DNA from: Hyperoplus lanceolatus | Lineage: Eukaryota; Chordata; Actinopteri; Uranoscopiformes; Ammodytidae | Length of the DNA: 64,000 bases | Assembly (NCBI GenBank): GCA_026929865.2 | Contig: CM049400.1 | Span: 18,055,001 to 18,119,000 of the forward strand | Direction of reading: 5' to 3' | Shown: in pieces, positions 39,353-52,843 of the stretch | Layout: each line of letters begins with the position of its first letter | How positions within the stretch are numbered: the first letter of the stretch is position 1 | The notes under the pieces: model-generated | Databases searched by the model: none | What the model saw: the letters and a program-made list of their open reading frames with translations, nothing else | Told to the model about the DNA's origin: nothing | Program-made: the position numbers and the translations under genes

Positions 39353-40661
39353 TAGAACATGACTTTATTTAAAACGTCCTTGTTTAGCAACCCAGGTGGT
39401 CAAAATCGAACAAAAACCTGTTGGCAGCCCGGGTGGCAGAGCATAATAGCATGAAGGAGAGGAAAAAAAAGATAAAAAGAGTAGTACTATGCCCAGGTGT
39501 CTGGCTGGGAACACAGGGGCCCATGTGTGACCCTGTCACCGCATTACAGCTAAATCAATGTTGCTGGAGTGGGAACTGCTGCTGACTATCATTCACCGCA
39601 CTGGGACTCTACGCTGACCACTAGCATGGACTCAGGAGGGAGTTGGAGACAAAAGATGTGCCCACCTGTTAACGATCACTGTCAATACTGTGTGTGGTGC
39701 TAGGGGAGAGGAGCTAGACTGCAATTCTCTGTTGCATTTTCTTGATATGTTTCGGTGCAAAAATGTCAGTTGACAGCATACCTGTTTCATTGTCCAAGAA
39801 AAAATGCAATCCTTAAGGATTTTTTTTGGCTTTGCTGGATGAAGTTTTTGTAAAGGATCAAGCAAGAGTCTTCAGATGCTATTTTTTTCTGCAATCAGAT
39901 TGAGTCATTTACAGAGGCAAAGGAGCAATCAGCTAAATCAATATTGACAGGTCTATGTGGTATATATTAGCGGGATTAAAGTAGTAAGCCAAGAAGAATG
40001 TTTGTTTACTGCCTGAAAAATCAATTAACCACATTATCATCATTAATATCTAAAATCCTCATTCCTGGTGGAGATTTGAGGTAAGCGGCTGTAGGCCTAC
40101 AGTGGAGCGATTAATCCAGGAATTACCCCTCATAGCGCTGATGTTCTGCCCCCACAATTTGTTTTTGTTTTAGACACCTGGTGGTTACAAATGGCATTGC
40201 ATGTGTGTTTTGTGTTTTTTGACCCTCCTGTGTTACCTTAGTTTAGTTTTGATCCAACAAGCAAGAGAGCCCAGCATACAGTTAATTCTCTCCTTTGTTG
40301 TCCTGAGAAAAGTCTCAGTCTGTGAGTATTTATGTTTAACGCTTCTAAATCACCTGAGTGGCATAGCAACTATGTTTGTTTAATTTCTGAGTGTTTAGTT
40401 TTAACTTGAATTTGGCGATGCTAATCGCGGCAGCATTTTACATTAAGAATACATTGTAAGTTAGCATTGAAGCTAGCGGGACCTAAAAGCCTTGTTTATG
40501 GCTGCTCATTTGTTTATGCTAGTAGTGTTGAATATGAATATATTGTAAAGTCCTTTTTTGTATGTTTTCTACAGTTTTACAAAAATCATCTGAAGTAAAT
40601 GGAACCTTATCACAAAGGCCTAAACTGTATCCTGTATCCTGGACTTTATTTCAAGGAACCT

Positions 40662-41900
40662 GGGGCCTCATTTATCAACCGTACTTACGCACAAATCTGT
40701 GCGTAAGTAGGGCGTAAGAACATTGCCACGCAAAGTATGGAATTTACCAAAATGTACTTAGACTTATGAATGTGTGTAAATATAAGCACAACTCTGACCA
40801 TGCTTACGAACAGAATCTAGTGGTAGAATAGCGATATTACAAGCACAAAGCAAAGCATTTAAGAGTTTCAACGTCTGCATTAATACTAGAACCGCCAGCG
40901 TTCTCTTTATATCTATAATCGCCACGCATCAAATCCACCCGTGCATTTCTAGGGTAATATAAAGTCATACATTTGTTTGTTTAATCATCATCTGTGTTTT
41001 GGACCTCTTGTTTTATAATCTAAGTTTCTTTAAGAACACTGATCACGACTCAGTAATGAAACTGAAGTAGATATAAAATCGCCAATACATCAATGAAAAC
41101 AGACGGTCAAAACAGCGTCCAAATGAGCTAACATCCTAAATGCAATAAATGGTTATATGGCACACTTATTTTTAGGTAAGCTCTAATTGATTATTCATTA
41201 AATGTGTCACACGTTTACATATTTTGAAGCGGAGGATCCCTCCGATGCTCTCTGTGCTTCTCATCTGACAGCACTCAGCTGTGAGCTGGACGAGCCGCGG
41301 TGACTCGCCAGACTCGCCAATCACTCATTTCACTTAGTAACTCTAATGTTGTTAGGAACTTATCTTCATCTCTTATTTATTGAGAGAGTTTATGAATGAC
41401 TGCACGTAAAGTTGTCAGATCGCGGACCCCAAACAATGCCGTTGCCTTACAACTTCACAAAATATCACATTTTCCCATGAAGCAAGCTTTCTTTTGTTTT
41501 AATGCCTGCACTAAGTGAGCCAACAAAATATATTTTGCTTTGATTCAACCTCGTTTACAAGGGTTTGTCCATTTATGTGTTGGAGAAGTTTCTTTTCGTT
41601 GCCCTCTTTGCCATTGTAGCGGAGAGGGATAAAACACATTCACATGGTTGATAAAGGGATGTGTTGTGACCATATATGGTTAATTGGAGGCGTTTCTGAA
41701 TGCAAATGGTCTGAGCATGAACGAGCATGGTACTTAAGAACATGTGGGATTTATCAAGATTGATGACTTACTGGTGTGCGTACGATAGGCCAGCGCACGT
41801 TTGATAAATACCGATTTTTTTGTACTTAAGCACATACTAAATTTCATTCGTAAGAGTGAATTTAGAACCTTTTCTACGCACTGTTGATAAATGAGGCCCC
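40662..41900 (+). mobile_element. 1.24-kb terminal-inverted-repeat element, copy A
   Basis: It begins GGGGCCTCATTTATCAA and ends with its exact reverse complement. A perfect 12-bp-stem hairpin (TACTTACGCACA/TGTGCGTAAGTA) lies just inside the left end at 40682-40709. The body matches, over its length and in reverse complement, the element at 49955-51208, with sparse differences. No frame long enough for a transposase is present, so this is a non-autonomous DNA element. A clean target-site duplication was not found: a weak 7-bp match (GGAACCT/TGAACTT) flanks it. The superfamily was not determined. Confidence 0.88.
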
Positions 41901-42432
41901 TGAACTTCTTGTTAGCTATCTGCTAAGCTAAACTAACCGAGAGCGAGAGCAGAATAGCTGATCCTAAATGAACTCACCAACAAAGGCCTACATGCTTGTA
42001 AGCCTACATCTGAAGATTGGGAGTGTGTCTCTGCTCTGGAAGCTTTAAAAAAAGATGTTAGTACAGTTGTTAGATGCTGTTTGGTGTCGTGCTCGTGGCC
42101 AATGCTGAAATTTACTACCATACATTGGGAGAGCGGGGGAAACCACTTCAGCCCCTATCAGAGCCAAGGGTCCTGGCCCGCCATGTTTCCAGAGAGCTAT
42201 AGGGCTGATTGTTTGCCAGAGGGAATTTGTCTGACATCCAATCTAAAGTTCATTAAAACAGCAATCCGGGGGAAACATGCTGCACATGCACATTGATACG
42301 CACACACGCGCTCAAACGCACACACAGAATATACACCAATATGCACCAATATGCACAGAGATGTACGTACATTTGCTTTGTGTGGCCGCCCACATTGGCC
42401 TGCAGTCCTGGACGTAGTTAAAGGGAAAGAGA

Positions 42433-42464
<32 letters not shown>

Positions 42465-42637
42465 AAGCCCCTCCACTCTAGCTCAGAGGGAGGAACACCT
42501 TATCTCACTACTGCAGAGAGACAGAGAATTAGAGAAGGGGGGAAAGATGGATGGTAGAGGGTAATGTGAGCAGGCTTTTTCAGTGAGAAGGACATAAGGG
42601 ATTGAGGGAAGGGAGCGAGTGGGCAAGGGAGAATGGC

Positions 42638-42638
<1 letters not shown>

Positions 42639-42682
<44 letters not shown>
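42639..42682. repeat. (GA)n microsatellite
   Basis: A GA array of about 43 bp. A shorter interrupted GA array lies at about 42428-42465. Confidence 0.95.
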
Positions 42683-42687
<5 letters not shown>

Positions 42688-44327
42688 TAATCAATCTCAT
42701 TTCCATAACTTTCATCGGCTAAAGAAGCAGCCTTTGTGGTCCCACTGATAAGAAAATGTGTGGCCAGATTCAACATCAACCTAACTGACTAACATCTTCC
42801 ACAAGGAAGCATCTTCTCACAGCAGCTAAGGAAGCCTCTGCTGGAAGCGACAAGGCAGCATTCACGTCATGAAAACTCTCCATATGTTTGCACTGATATC
42901 TTGATATCACCGAAGGAAGAGCCAATTGGTTTTATTCATCGTGAGCCATGGTGTAAGCGTGCATGCCCGATGCTATGAAGTCACTCCAGAGTGGTCTCCT
43001 AGCAATGGTTGTCAGGGGCAACCGGCATTCATGCAGACAGCACACCGAGCCTTGCAGGGAGGGAGGGAGAGAGAGAGAGAGACGCATTGAGAGTGACAGC
43101 GTGGTTGAGAGTTGACCGTGGTTATATTTACCATTTGCTGTGTCTTCTACAGCGTTCAGAGAAACACAATCTTTGCACCCATGATGCAGATCAATCAATC
43201 GTCCACCACCATGTGCCATTTATTATAAAATGGTTCGCAAAAGAAAGGTACAACTGCATAACCAAGGCCTTGTATGTTTAGCATACTGATTTTGTTCCGT
43301 CCTATTTATATATATTTGTGACACATGCTGTATACTACTCACACACACACACACACACGCCCAAATCCTGGCCAGACAATCACTATTGCATGGACTAGTC
43401 CTGATGTGTTGCCCACCATCATTCACACACTGCCCTCTACTGCTGGGCCGCAAACAAAACAGGCAGGTAATTCCTCCTTTCAAATAAAATATTACACCCT
43501 TAATACAAAGCATATGAGGATTTTACATTACACACATAATAATACAGTGGATAACAAACAGTTATTCAAAATATGTATTGCCAAAACTTGCTCTAAATCT
43601 CCAGCCACCATGAATAATGTTAAAATGCACGCAAGGAAGATGCAATTATTGGATGGATAATGAAAATGCAGTTCAATTTTCTACCTCTGTGCGGCTAACA
43701 ATCGGAATTCCCATTATTTACTGGAATATTAATGGAGAAGAAAAACTCATTTTTAATCAGTCATCTCTTCTTGTATCTCTGATCTGACTAGATACTGTTA
43801 TTAAATTCTTGTCCATTGAGATTGTATTGTTTCCATTTGACCGCAACAGTTACATTGAAGGAAAAATGATGGTAATGTGTGATGGAAAAAGAGCATGTTC
43901 TGATCTTAAGATTTCCAACAGCAGAAGCATTAAGTGACATAGCTGTAAATCTATTTACTGTTTATTATCACCTTTTTTTCATTTGGAATGAACAACAGAC
44001 ACACATGTTGTGATACATAAAAGCTCTCCAGTTATAGGGTAGGGTAGATTATACACTTGGTATAGAATAACTTCCGTTAAATCTAATTGTATAACTTTGA
44101 AAAAATGTATTAATAAGTAAAAGATTGGAGCATATGCTTTCATGAGGGTAGATATAGCTTTCTGAAACGATGCTTATTTGGGCTGCTTGCTGGTGTGTGT
44201 CTGCTGTGTAATTCATTATGCATTACAGAGGGGATTAGCCAGGATATGGTCTTGTAATGCCTAAAAATCAGCAGCTCTCATATCAGTCACATACCAGTTC
44301 ATGTCGGCCTATTAACAACATGCTGCA

Positions 44328-44592
44328 TTAAAGCTGGGGTGGAGGATTTGGGGCGAAAATGGCAGTTGGGATAGAGATTCCAATCCAAATTCCTCAACCG
44401 CTCCACTTGTTCTCTTTGGTCCCTCCCATATGGTCCCTCCCTGACACGCTCTACACTAACAAAGTCGTGCCAAAGTGAATGGACAGTCCCAACAGCCATT
44501 AAGAACAGAGAATCTGAGCCTCGCTCTGATTGGTCAAAGTGTACAGCTCATGTTAATTTTGACCAATCAGAAATCACATACCCCAGCTTTAA
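44328..44592. mobile_element. 265-bp MITE with TTAA ends
   Basis: It begins TTAAAGCTGGGGT and ends ACCCCAGCTTTAA, a perfect 13-bp terminal inverted repeat including the TTAA. Internal CTGATTGGTC and GACCAATCAG words form a further inverted pair. There is no coding capacity. TTAA-type ends occur in Kolobok/T2-like and piggyBac-like elements. Which of these applies was not determined. Confidence 0.75.
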
Positions 44593-46219
44593 CTGTGACA
44601 AAAAAATAGACCCATATAATAAGTCTATTTTAACAGTGACAGTTGTCAACTGCTTTTAATCTCCATCTGCGTTTGTGTGTGTTCACATGCACATACTGAT
44701 GGACACATAGGGAGATGCCATTTACAGCAGCAAGCTGTGGAGAAACATCCAACTGTTGCCCTTTCCCACTTCCTGACTTGTTCATTACTGCAGGGGGTTG
44801 CAAGTTTTAAGACACACCACTCTCTGCCACCTCTAGTAATGCAATGAGCCTGGCAAAGCAGCAATAAAGCAGGTTCTTATGGAAACTATAGGACTTTTGT
44901 TAAGAGCCGTTTCAGTAGTCTACAGCTCCCTCTTGAGGCAGACGGGTGAAGCTACAGTTACACAGTACACTGCCTGTCTGTACGTGTCTATCCTCCTCTT
45001 TCTCCTGCTGTGTCCTACTCTTTCATCATCTTCCTTCCGTTGCTGCTGCTGAATGTTTAATTTCATGTTATGATACATCCACATTTACAAAACCACCATC
45101 CCTCATTATATACAGCACAGCCCAGCTCCTCAGCTACCGTAAACACAAGTGAAGTTAAATGATGAACACACACAAAAAGTGAGCCACCACCAGACATCAT
45201 GGATATTTGTGTGTGATTTTTCTGTTAGGTTACAGTCTTATTTGTATAATTATGAACTGAATATCTTTGGATTTTGGACTGTTGGTCACAGGGCTTAGCT
45301 TTTTCACATTGGGACAACAACCTATTTAATTGGATCTGTGGATCTGGCATCTCATGTGTGTCACTTTGAAAACATGTGAATAAATCTTTGTCTGATATGT
45401 ATATTGTTAACTGTCTTATTAGTCTTTATTTCTCGATGAAGCTGATCCTTGTTTCCCTATTTTAAATGCATTTTAAATAAACAATAAAACAAACATTTAT
45501 TGCGCATATCAATGGATAATGAATACAATCATTAATTGCAGCCCTAGATTTTCTGATTCATTCACCCATCCACTTTAGGTGCCTTATCTTTGTATACAAT
45601 AAATTGTGTTTTTATGTAATGCTGATATAGTCTTTTTTTAACCTTTAAACATTTATAGCTGGTATGTGGCACATGTACTTGAACTTAAACAAAAGTATTC
45701 ATTCTGTGGAAAAAAAGCTGACCAACAACATACCTCAAATTACACCTACAGCTTTATTGCTGTCCGCTTATTTTAAGTACCTTGGGGCTAATCATACATT
45801 GATTATTAATATATCAACTTTAACACCAAGCTTTAAAAGGGACCTTAAAGATCTCTGCTTTGCTTTGCAGTGAGACAGGCAGCTGTTGCCAGGACAACCA
45901 AGGTCACACAGGTTGGTGTGTGGAAGTGGAAACCCCACAGACGAGATTGGGCAAAACGTCAGAGCAGGTCTGAACCGGACCTGATGCAGTCAGTGCTGTT
46001 TCAGAGTCAGACGTCTCCCTGTTGTTTGCTGATGTGATCTTCGCAGAGAGAGACTGTAAAATGGCAAGAATGAACTAAGAAATTCACAGTGAAATACATT
46101 GTTTATTGTGGATCCCCATTATTTGATGCAGAAGCGGCAGACTAGTCTTCCTGGGGTCTTGCGTTATGACAACAAAAGAGGCAATAGAGCTCTCACATGT
46201 TCCTGGCGTGTTTCTCAGT

Positions 46220-46220
<1 letters not shown>

Positions 46221-46291
<71 letters not shown>
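46221..46291. repeat. (CA)n microsatellite
   Basis: A CA array of about 70 bp. Confidence 0.96.
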
Positions 46292-46292
<1 letters not shown>

Positions 46293-46830
46293 GTTTATTT
46301 CTGAAAAACAATGTTGCTTCCTGTTGCCACACAGGAAGTTGGTGCTTGCCCTCCCTCCTCCCTGGTTTCACTTGCTCTGCACATTAACCCCCACCACGAA
46401 ATCTGTATACTCAACAAAACCGACAAACACCTGAGTCCACACTTCCTAAGGGGCGGAATCCACAAATATAAATCATGCATAATACTTGTTTATTTTTCAC
46501 TGAATATATGAGCAGGTGTGATGACATCAGATTTACATTGGAATTGGTTAAATCCAACGTTATTAACAATGCACAGAATGCTAGTGAGACAACTCCACTT
46601 ACTTGTTAAATATAAGGGACTGTCCAAAAACTGTAGTAAAGACACGGTAATAGCTCAAATACAAGATATGAACACAATGTTCTATCAACCCATTATGTTG
46701 AACTTTGAAAGCTACATTCATTAATGTGCATCAATTTTTCTTTCTGCAATTCCCACAACGCGCTAAAGTGGGTCACTCAAAAAATATGAATCAGGAAACA
46801 TTATTTTATACACATATTCACCCCACAGAG

Positions 46831-46939
<109 letters not shown>

Positions 46940-48190
46940 GTTTCTTTCTTGTGAGTGCCATTGCCAATTACATTTTTAACAAGCACTCGTTAAGAGACTT
47001 TCTGGCTAATCCTGATGGACAGCAGCACAATAGGAGGGTTAAAATGTTGGTAAGGGATTAAAACAAAAGGTCCTTCATTCTTCCACCTCTCATATTTGGG
47101 AGGAAAGACAAACACATTAGATTATTTTTGTTTGTTTAGAAAAGCTTGAATAATGTACTTCATGCATATACAGTATATGCAAAGGGCTTCACTGGTTGGT
47201 CATCAAGTGCTGCTGCTAACAAGACAGATCTTCATTATGACAAGGAGGACCTGTTCTCTGTTAACTCACTCCATATGGGAGACAATCAGCCCCACTGGGA
47301 CCTGTGTCAACCCGAGTGTGAAGCGTCATGCACATACTGCAGTACACACACACACACACAAAAATTACACACACATACACACATGCATGATTTGACTTGC
47401 AAAACTCACTCTCTAACTCACACACACACACACACACAGGGAGAGAAAATTAACTCGGAAAGCAAACAGAGATTGGTCTTTTCCACTCAGACATCTGCTC
47501 GGTCCCATAGACAGATGGTGAGCCAATCATGGCTGCTCCCTATGCCACTCTGCCGCCCCTCCCTTTAAACCTGCATCCTCCTGGCACATGTGACAGGTGG
47601 CGCCTTGCAAATGTGACAATGCCACCATTAACACCCCCGAGAAGAAATGTATGTATTCATCACATTATACCTGGCAGATTAGCAGAACCCCTCCAAAAAA
47701 AATAAAAAGTGAACCCAGTAACCTACCCTTTCTTTCACTTCAGTATTGCTCAAATAGCTCAAAGGCAAGAGATACAATCCAAAACCACGAACAGGAAAGC
47801 AGAGTAGCCACAGAACACACTGCAACTGACCTCCTTCTCTTCCTCCTGCTCCTGGCAAATGTATTGCACCTATCCACAGCTGCAGCTACCCACACAGGTT
47901 TGCCTCAGATATACCGCTATGATTGATTAGACTGGAATAGACTGTGGGCTTACTTGTTTTTTGATGCGGTGACGCCGAGCAGAAGACTCTCATTTATCTC
48001 CCTTGAAAGGTTGATTTCCACGGCAGCTTGGCCATCTAAAAGGGGGACGAGCTGTCAGATAGGCTTTATCCTGCAAGCCCAACTGACATTAGATGGGAAT
48101 CTCTTAAAGCCAGTGTGGGAATTTTATTCATCTAAACATTTTGTTTGTTTGGAAAAAGGAAATGTATTGTCTGCACCACACATAGTAGGT

Positions 48191-48192
<2 letters not shown>

Positions 48193-48240
<48 letters not shown>

Positions 48241-48261
48241 GTGTGTGTGTGTGTGTGTGTG
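48193..48261. repeat. (TG)n microsatellite
   Basis: A TG array of about 69 bp with one TT interruption. Confidence 0.95.
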
Positions 48262-48579
48262 AGAACATAGGGGGATAGTGTGTAGATCTAGGTTGTGTGT
48301 AGGCGAGAGGGAAAGAAAGATGCAGTTTTTTTTCCTGTGGTGCTGTGCGATCGATGAAATGGCCAGTGTCTTACAGTGAATTCAAATGAACACATATCAG
48401 GCCAAGTTTATGCACAAACGCGTACGCTGCATCAACCCCAGCAAGAAGGTTCAAGCTAAAAAGTACCCAGGACAGGGATGGAGACTGAGCCATAATTAAC
48501 ATCAAGATGGATGGAGGCAGGGATATGGATCGCAGGGAGGTGGTACTGGCAGACTTTGATGAGCATCTGCCAGGGTACA

Positions 48580-48582
<3 letters not shown>

Positions 48583-48615
<33 letters not shown>
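48583..48615. repeat. (CA)n microsatellite
   Basis: A CA array of about 33 bp. Confidence 0.93.
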
Positions 48616-48617
<2 letters not shown>

Positions 48618-49465
48618 GGTCACATCCTGCTCGTTAATGGCTGTTCCATTAACCCCTTCCTCACGTCGCCCACGCGGGCTGAGATCAGTTGATGACATCA
48701 TGGCAGACAGACGGTCAGGCCACAAGCAAGTAACGCATTCACACTCCGCCGAGAGCCTGCCTGTGCCTGCTCGCATTAACATGCAGGAGGGGATGCACTG
48801 ACTGCACACATACGTCTCACACACACTGCAAACACTTCACATATTCACACCTGAGACTATCCTCTGGTTACACACACACACAAAACACACAAACACACAC
48901 AGATGACCACAGCTGAGCGCGCAGATACTCCATTGAAGTCAATTAGAATGTCACCTTCACCTCTGCAGCTCATCAATACTCCTTAAACAAGCTGCAGTGT
49001 AAACAGCTCAGGAGATGTAATGATATGCTGTGGACACACACACACACACACACACCCAAACCCTTATACATAATGCATGTGATGAGAGGTGAGAATCATT
49101 TCTCTCATTAAGGTTCCTCTTGTTGGTCTCTTTTGCTCCAATTTAAATGTTTTCCCTTCCTCTGAACGAAGCGTTGTTGTTTTTTCAGCAATTTAGAGAA
49201 GCAGAACCAACAAACTAAAATAACCTTTCACATCTATGATGGTGAACAATTTCACAAGGCTGCTTAAAACTAATTTCAGCCTGAAGCAGAATGTCTTGAA
49301 GATGCCGCTTTGATCACCTGGACAGGTCAATCAATACTGTGATCATGGACGACTTTTAAAGCCACAGAATCATAGGCCCAATCAATATTCAACCTGATGT
49401 GACCATGACTTTGTGTGCTAAGCAAATAGTTTTACATTCAACCTTGAAGCCTTTTTTTTTTTTGC

Positions 49466-51317
49466 GCAATAAGGTAGCCTGGAAATCCAGACCCTGATAT
49501 CTTGAACGATAAAGGGTCTGGCCACGATTAATAGTAATTTCCAACTCAAGGGGCGGCTCCTACTCGTGAATTTCAAATGCCACTGCACGCAGTTGGATAG
49601 CACTACAACCAATCAGAGCGATGCACAAGGTGACGTAAGCCCCGTTCGTTTAGCGAACAGCTGTTAAACTGTTAAATTAAACGTTTGCCGTTGTCGGTCG
49701 GCAAAACAGAACATTCCACTTACTTGCTAATGCAAGATTTGAGTGCCATCTTCCAAATCGTTAAGGGTTGAGGCCAAAGCAGTCTCAAACTCGCACAACA
49801 TATCCGCAGCCATCTTTGATGTTTACTATCACGGCTTCGACGTCGCATGCACGTCACTGTCGTCATCCGGTTACGTCCTCCCCAGAGTACCATATAAAGG
49901 GCTCTGGCGCGCCCATATTAGATAGAACCAATTGAAACGTGAGCCCAGATTTCTGGGGCCTCATTTATCAACAGTGCGTAGAAAAGGTTCTAAATTCACT
50001 CTTACGAATGAAATTTAGTATGTGCTTAAGTACAAAAAAATCGGTATTTATCAAACGTGCGTTGGCCTATCGTACGCACACCAGTAAGTCATCAATCTTG
50101 ATAAATCCCACATGTTCTTAAGTACCATGCTCGTTCACGCTCAAACCATTTGCATTCAGAAACGCCTCCAATTAACCATATATGGTCACAACACATCCCT
50201 TTATCAACCATGTGAATGTGTTTTATCCCTCTTCGCTACAATGGCAAAGAGGGCAACGAAAAGAAACTTCTCCAACACATAAATGGAAACCCTTGTAAAC
50301 GAGGTTGAATCAAAGCAAAACATATTTTGTTGGCTCACTTAGTGCAGGCATTAAAACAAAAGAAAGCTTGCTGCATGGGAAAATGTGATATTTTCGAGCA
50401 AGTTGTAAGGCAACGGCATTGTTTGGGGTCCGCGATCTGACAACTTTACGTGCAGTCATTCATAAACTCTTTCAATAAATAAGAGATGAAGATAAGTTCC
50501 TAACAACATTAGAGTTACTAAGTGAAATGAGTGATTGGCGAGTCTGGCGAGTCACCGCGGCTCGTCCAGTTTACAGCTGAGTGTTGCCAGATGAGACGCA
50601 CAGAGAGCATCGGAGGGATCCTCCGCTTCAAAATATGTAAACGTGTGACACATTTAATGAGTAGCCTAATCAATTAGAGCTCACCTAAAAATAAGTGAGC
50701 CATATAACTATTTATTGCATTTAGGATGTTAGCTCATTTGGACGCTGTTTTGACCGTCTGTTTTCATTGATGTATTGGCGATTTTATATCTATTTCAGTT
50801 TCATTACCGAGTCGCCACGAAACGTGATCAGTGTTCTTAAAGAAACTTAGATTATAATACAAGAGGTCCAAAACACAGATGATGATTAAACAAAAAAATG
50901 TATGACTTTATATTACACTAGAAATGCACGATTGGATTTGACGCGTGGCGATTATAGATATAAAGAGAACGCTGGCGGTTCTAGTGTTAATGCAGACGTT
51001 GAAACTCTTAAATGCTTTGCTTTGTGCTTGTAATATCGCTATTCTACCTCTAGATTCTGTTCGTAAGCATGGTCAGAGTTGTGCTTACATTTACACACAA
51101 TCATAAGTCTAAGTACATTTTGGTAAATTCCATACTTTGCGTGGCAATGTTCTTACGCCCTACTTACGCACAGATTTGTGCGTAAGTACGGTTGATAAAT
51201 GAGGCCCCAGGTCTTCTTGATAAAGCTTCAACGGAGCGTGTCCAGACCAACAGGCGCAGCAAATTTAATTTGCCAGCGCCAAGTGGCAGGTCTGGGAATG
51301 CCAGGCTAGCAATAAGG
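49466..51317. mobile_element. 9-bp-TSD DNA transposon split by a nested insertion
   Basis: The outer element runs from 49475 (TAGCCTGG...) to 51308 (...CCAGGCTA). It is flanked by perfect copies of GCAATAAGG at 49466-49474 and 51309-51317. Its termini and CCAGACC/GGTCTGG subterminal stems match the element at 11574-11947. Removing the nested 1254-bp element at 49955-51208 leaves about 580 bp of outer sequence. No transposase frame is seen in it. The 9-bp duplication suggests a Mutator-like origin, by inference from length only. Confidence 0.85.
49955..51208 (-). mobile_element. 1.25-kb terminal-inverted-repeat element, copy B (inverted, nested)
   Basis: It has the same GGGGCCTCATTTATCAA termini as copy A at 40662-41900 but lies in the opposite orientation. 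The hairpin marking the left end of copy A is here at 51161-51188, next to the right end. It is inserted into the transposon spanning 49475-51308, so it arrived after that element. It has no coding capacity. The few differences from copy A suggest both inserted, or were homogenised, fairly recently. Confidence 0.88.
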
Positions 51318-51870
51318 TTCAAGTAACCTAAACCTGCACTGATCAATGTTAGTGACATTCAATCAAATTACTACAGGTAAGCATAATGTAGGCTATGTGT
51401 TCATTCAATACAACAAACCAACCAACACAGATATATTAGCAGCTTTTTGCCTATTTAAATTGTTTAACTCATTATCTTAAATCACAGTTCATGTGAGCAG
51501 AATTCTCACATCAACCCTGTTGCCAGCAGCAGAGGTAGACAGCTGACAAGCTCACATAACTCTCCTGGTGGATGCATGGACCTATAAAGAAAGGGTGGAT
51601 GCTACCCTTTATGGGTCGATGCCATGGTCGATGTGCTACCCGCCTAGCAGCAAAGTTAGCCGCTAGCTAACATTAGCTGGTGAAGAGCAGCTAGCAAGGT
51701 TGAAGGAAAAAGAAATTAGAGCTAGAAGAATAAAAAATAACAGACTTACATTTTTCCAGGAACACCTAACCTCCCGGATGTTTATGTCGGTCCATTTCTG
51801 CTGTACATTTGCCAAAATGTGGCTTTAAATGTAGTAACAATTTTAAATGGAAATAGCGGCCCAGGCAGAT

Positions 51871-51887
51871 TGCCCCCTGGTGGCCAA
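51871..51887 (-). promoter_or_regulatory. CTCF-like binding motif
   Basis: On the minus strand the sequence reads TTGGCCACCAGGGGGCA. It agrees with the known vertebrate CTCF core (TGGCCACCAGGGGGCGC) except at its last positions. A motif match alone does not show binding, and similar words occur in repeats. Confidence 0.45.
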
Positions 51888-52725
51888 AATCAAAGCCTGC
51901 TGCAGTTTTTGCTTTTTAAGGCTGAAAAAATATTATTACTTTAATTGCAAACCCTTGGGTAAAGCGTCACTTTATTTCAGTCAATTAAATGGATACTAAA
52001 GTAGCCTAAGTGAAACTTGTATCTCAGAACCGTCAACCAACCGCCAGCAGTTATTATTAACAATGATAATATTTGTATTATTATTATTATAGGCTACCGT
52101 CATTTTGCTTGAAGGTAAGCTGTTTTGAGTCTTACCTTAGACCACAGCCTTGATTTTTGTTTTAGTCATAGCCGCTCCAAAAACAAACCAACTTATTACA
52201 ATATGCATTATGTATCACACCAAAACAAACAATGGTCAAGTGTACGGTCACTGTTCATTTCATTGTCATAAATGAAACAGCAGATTCAACGCAATAGTAT
52301 CAGTGGTTCTTTTCCCCTGCAGCAAACACACAGATTTAGTTTAGCTGACATCAGCTGAACCAGCTCCTAACATCACTCAAGTGTGACCGTTCTGCAGTCA
52401 CACTGCAGTTCTATGGGAAAATAATGAACTAGAAAGTGTAAATCATAATGATTATTTTATTATAGAGACACTTGCACCGCACAAATAAGCAAAAATAGAG
52501 GAAGTTGAGAGGAAGAGGAAGCAAAGGAGATCAATGGGACAAGGACATGAAGTGACAGGTAGTGAGGCAATGTCAGTAAAATAAATAAAGCAATGATGAA
52601 ATCCCATCCGTGCATGTGCTTCTCAATCATACTAATCACCCATAAGAGTTGGAAATCTGTGCAGGGAATTGGCTCAGCTACAGAACCTTCTTTCAGTTCT
52701 GGCAGGAATTCAAGTATGTACAAAG

Positions 52726-52772
52726 GTGTGTGTGTGGGTGTATGTGTGTGTGTGTGTGTGTATGTGTTTGTT

Positions 52773-52841
<69 letters not shown>
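52726..52841. repeat. (TG)n microsatellite, interrupted
   Basis: A TG array of about 115 bp with TA, TT and GG interruptions in its left half. Confidence 0.96.

Positions 52842-52843
<2 letters not shown>

Noticed and set aside
49939-51358. Short open frames inside the 1.25-kb element and its host element
   Set aside because: They are 60-64 codons with no transposase motif, not conserved in frame between the two copies, so the elements were called non-autonomous.
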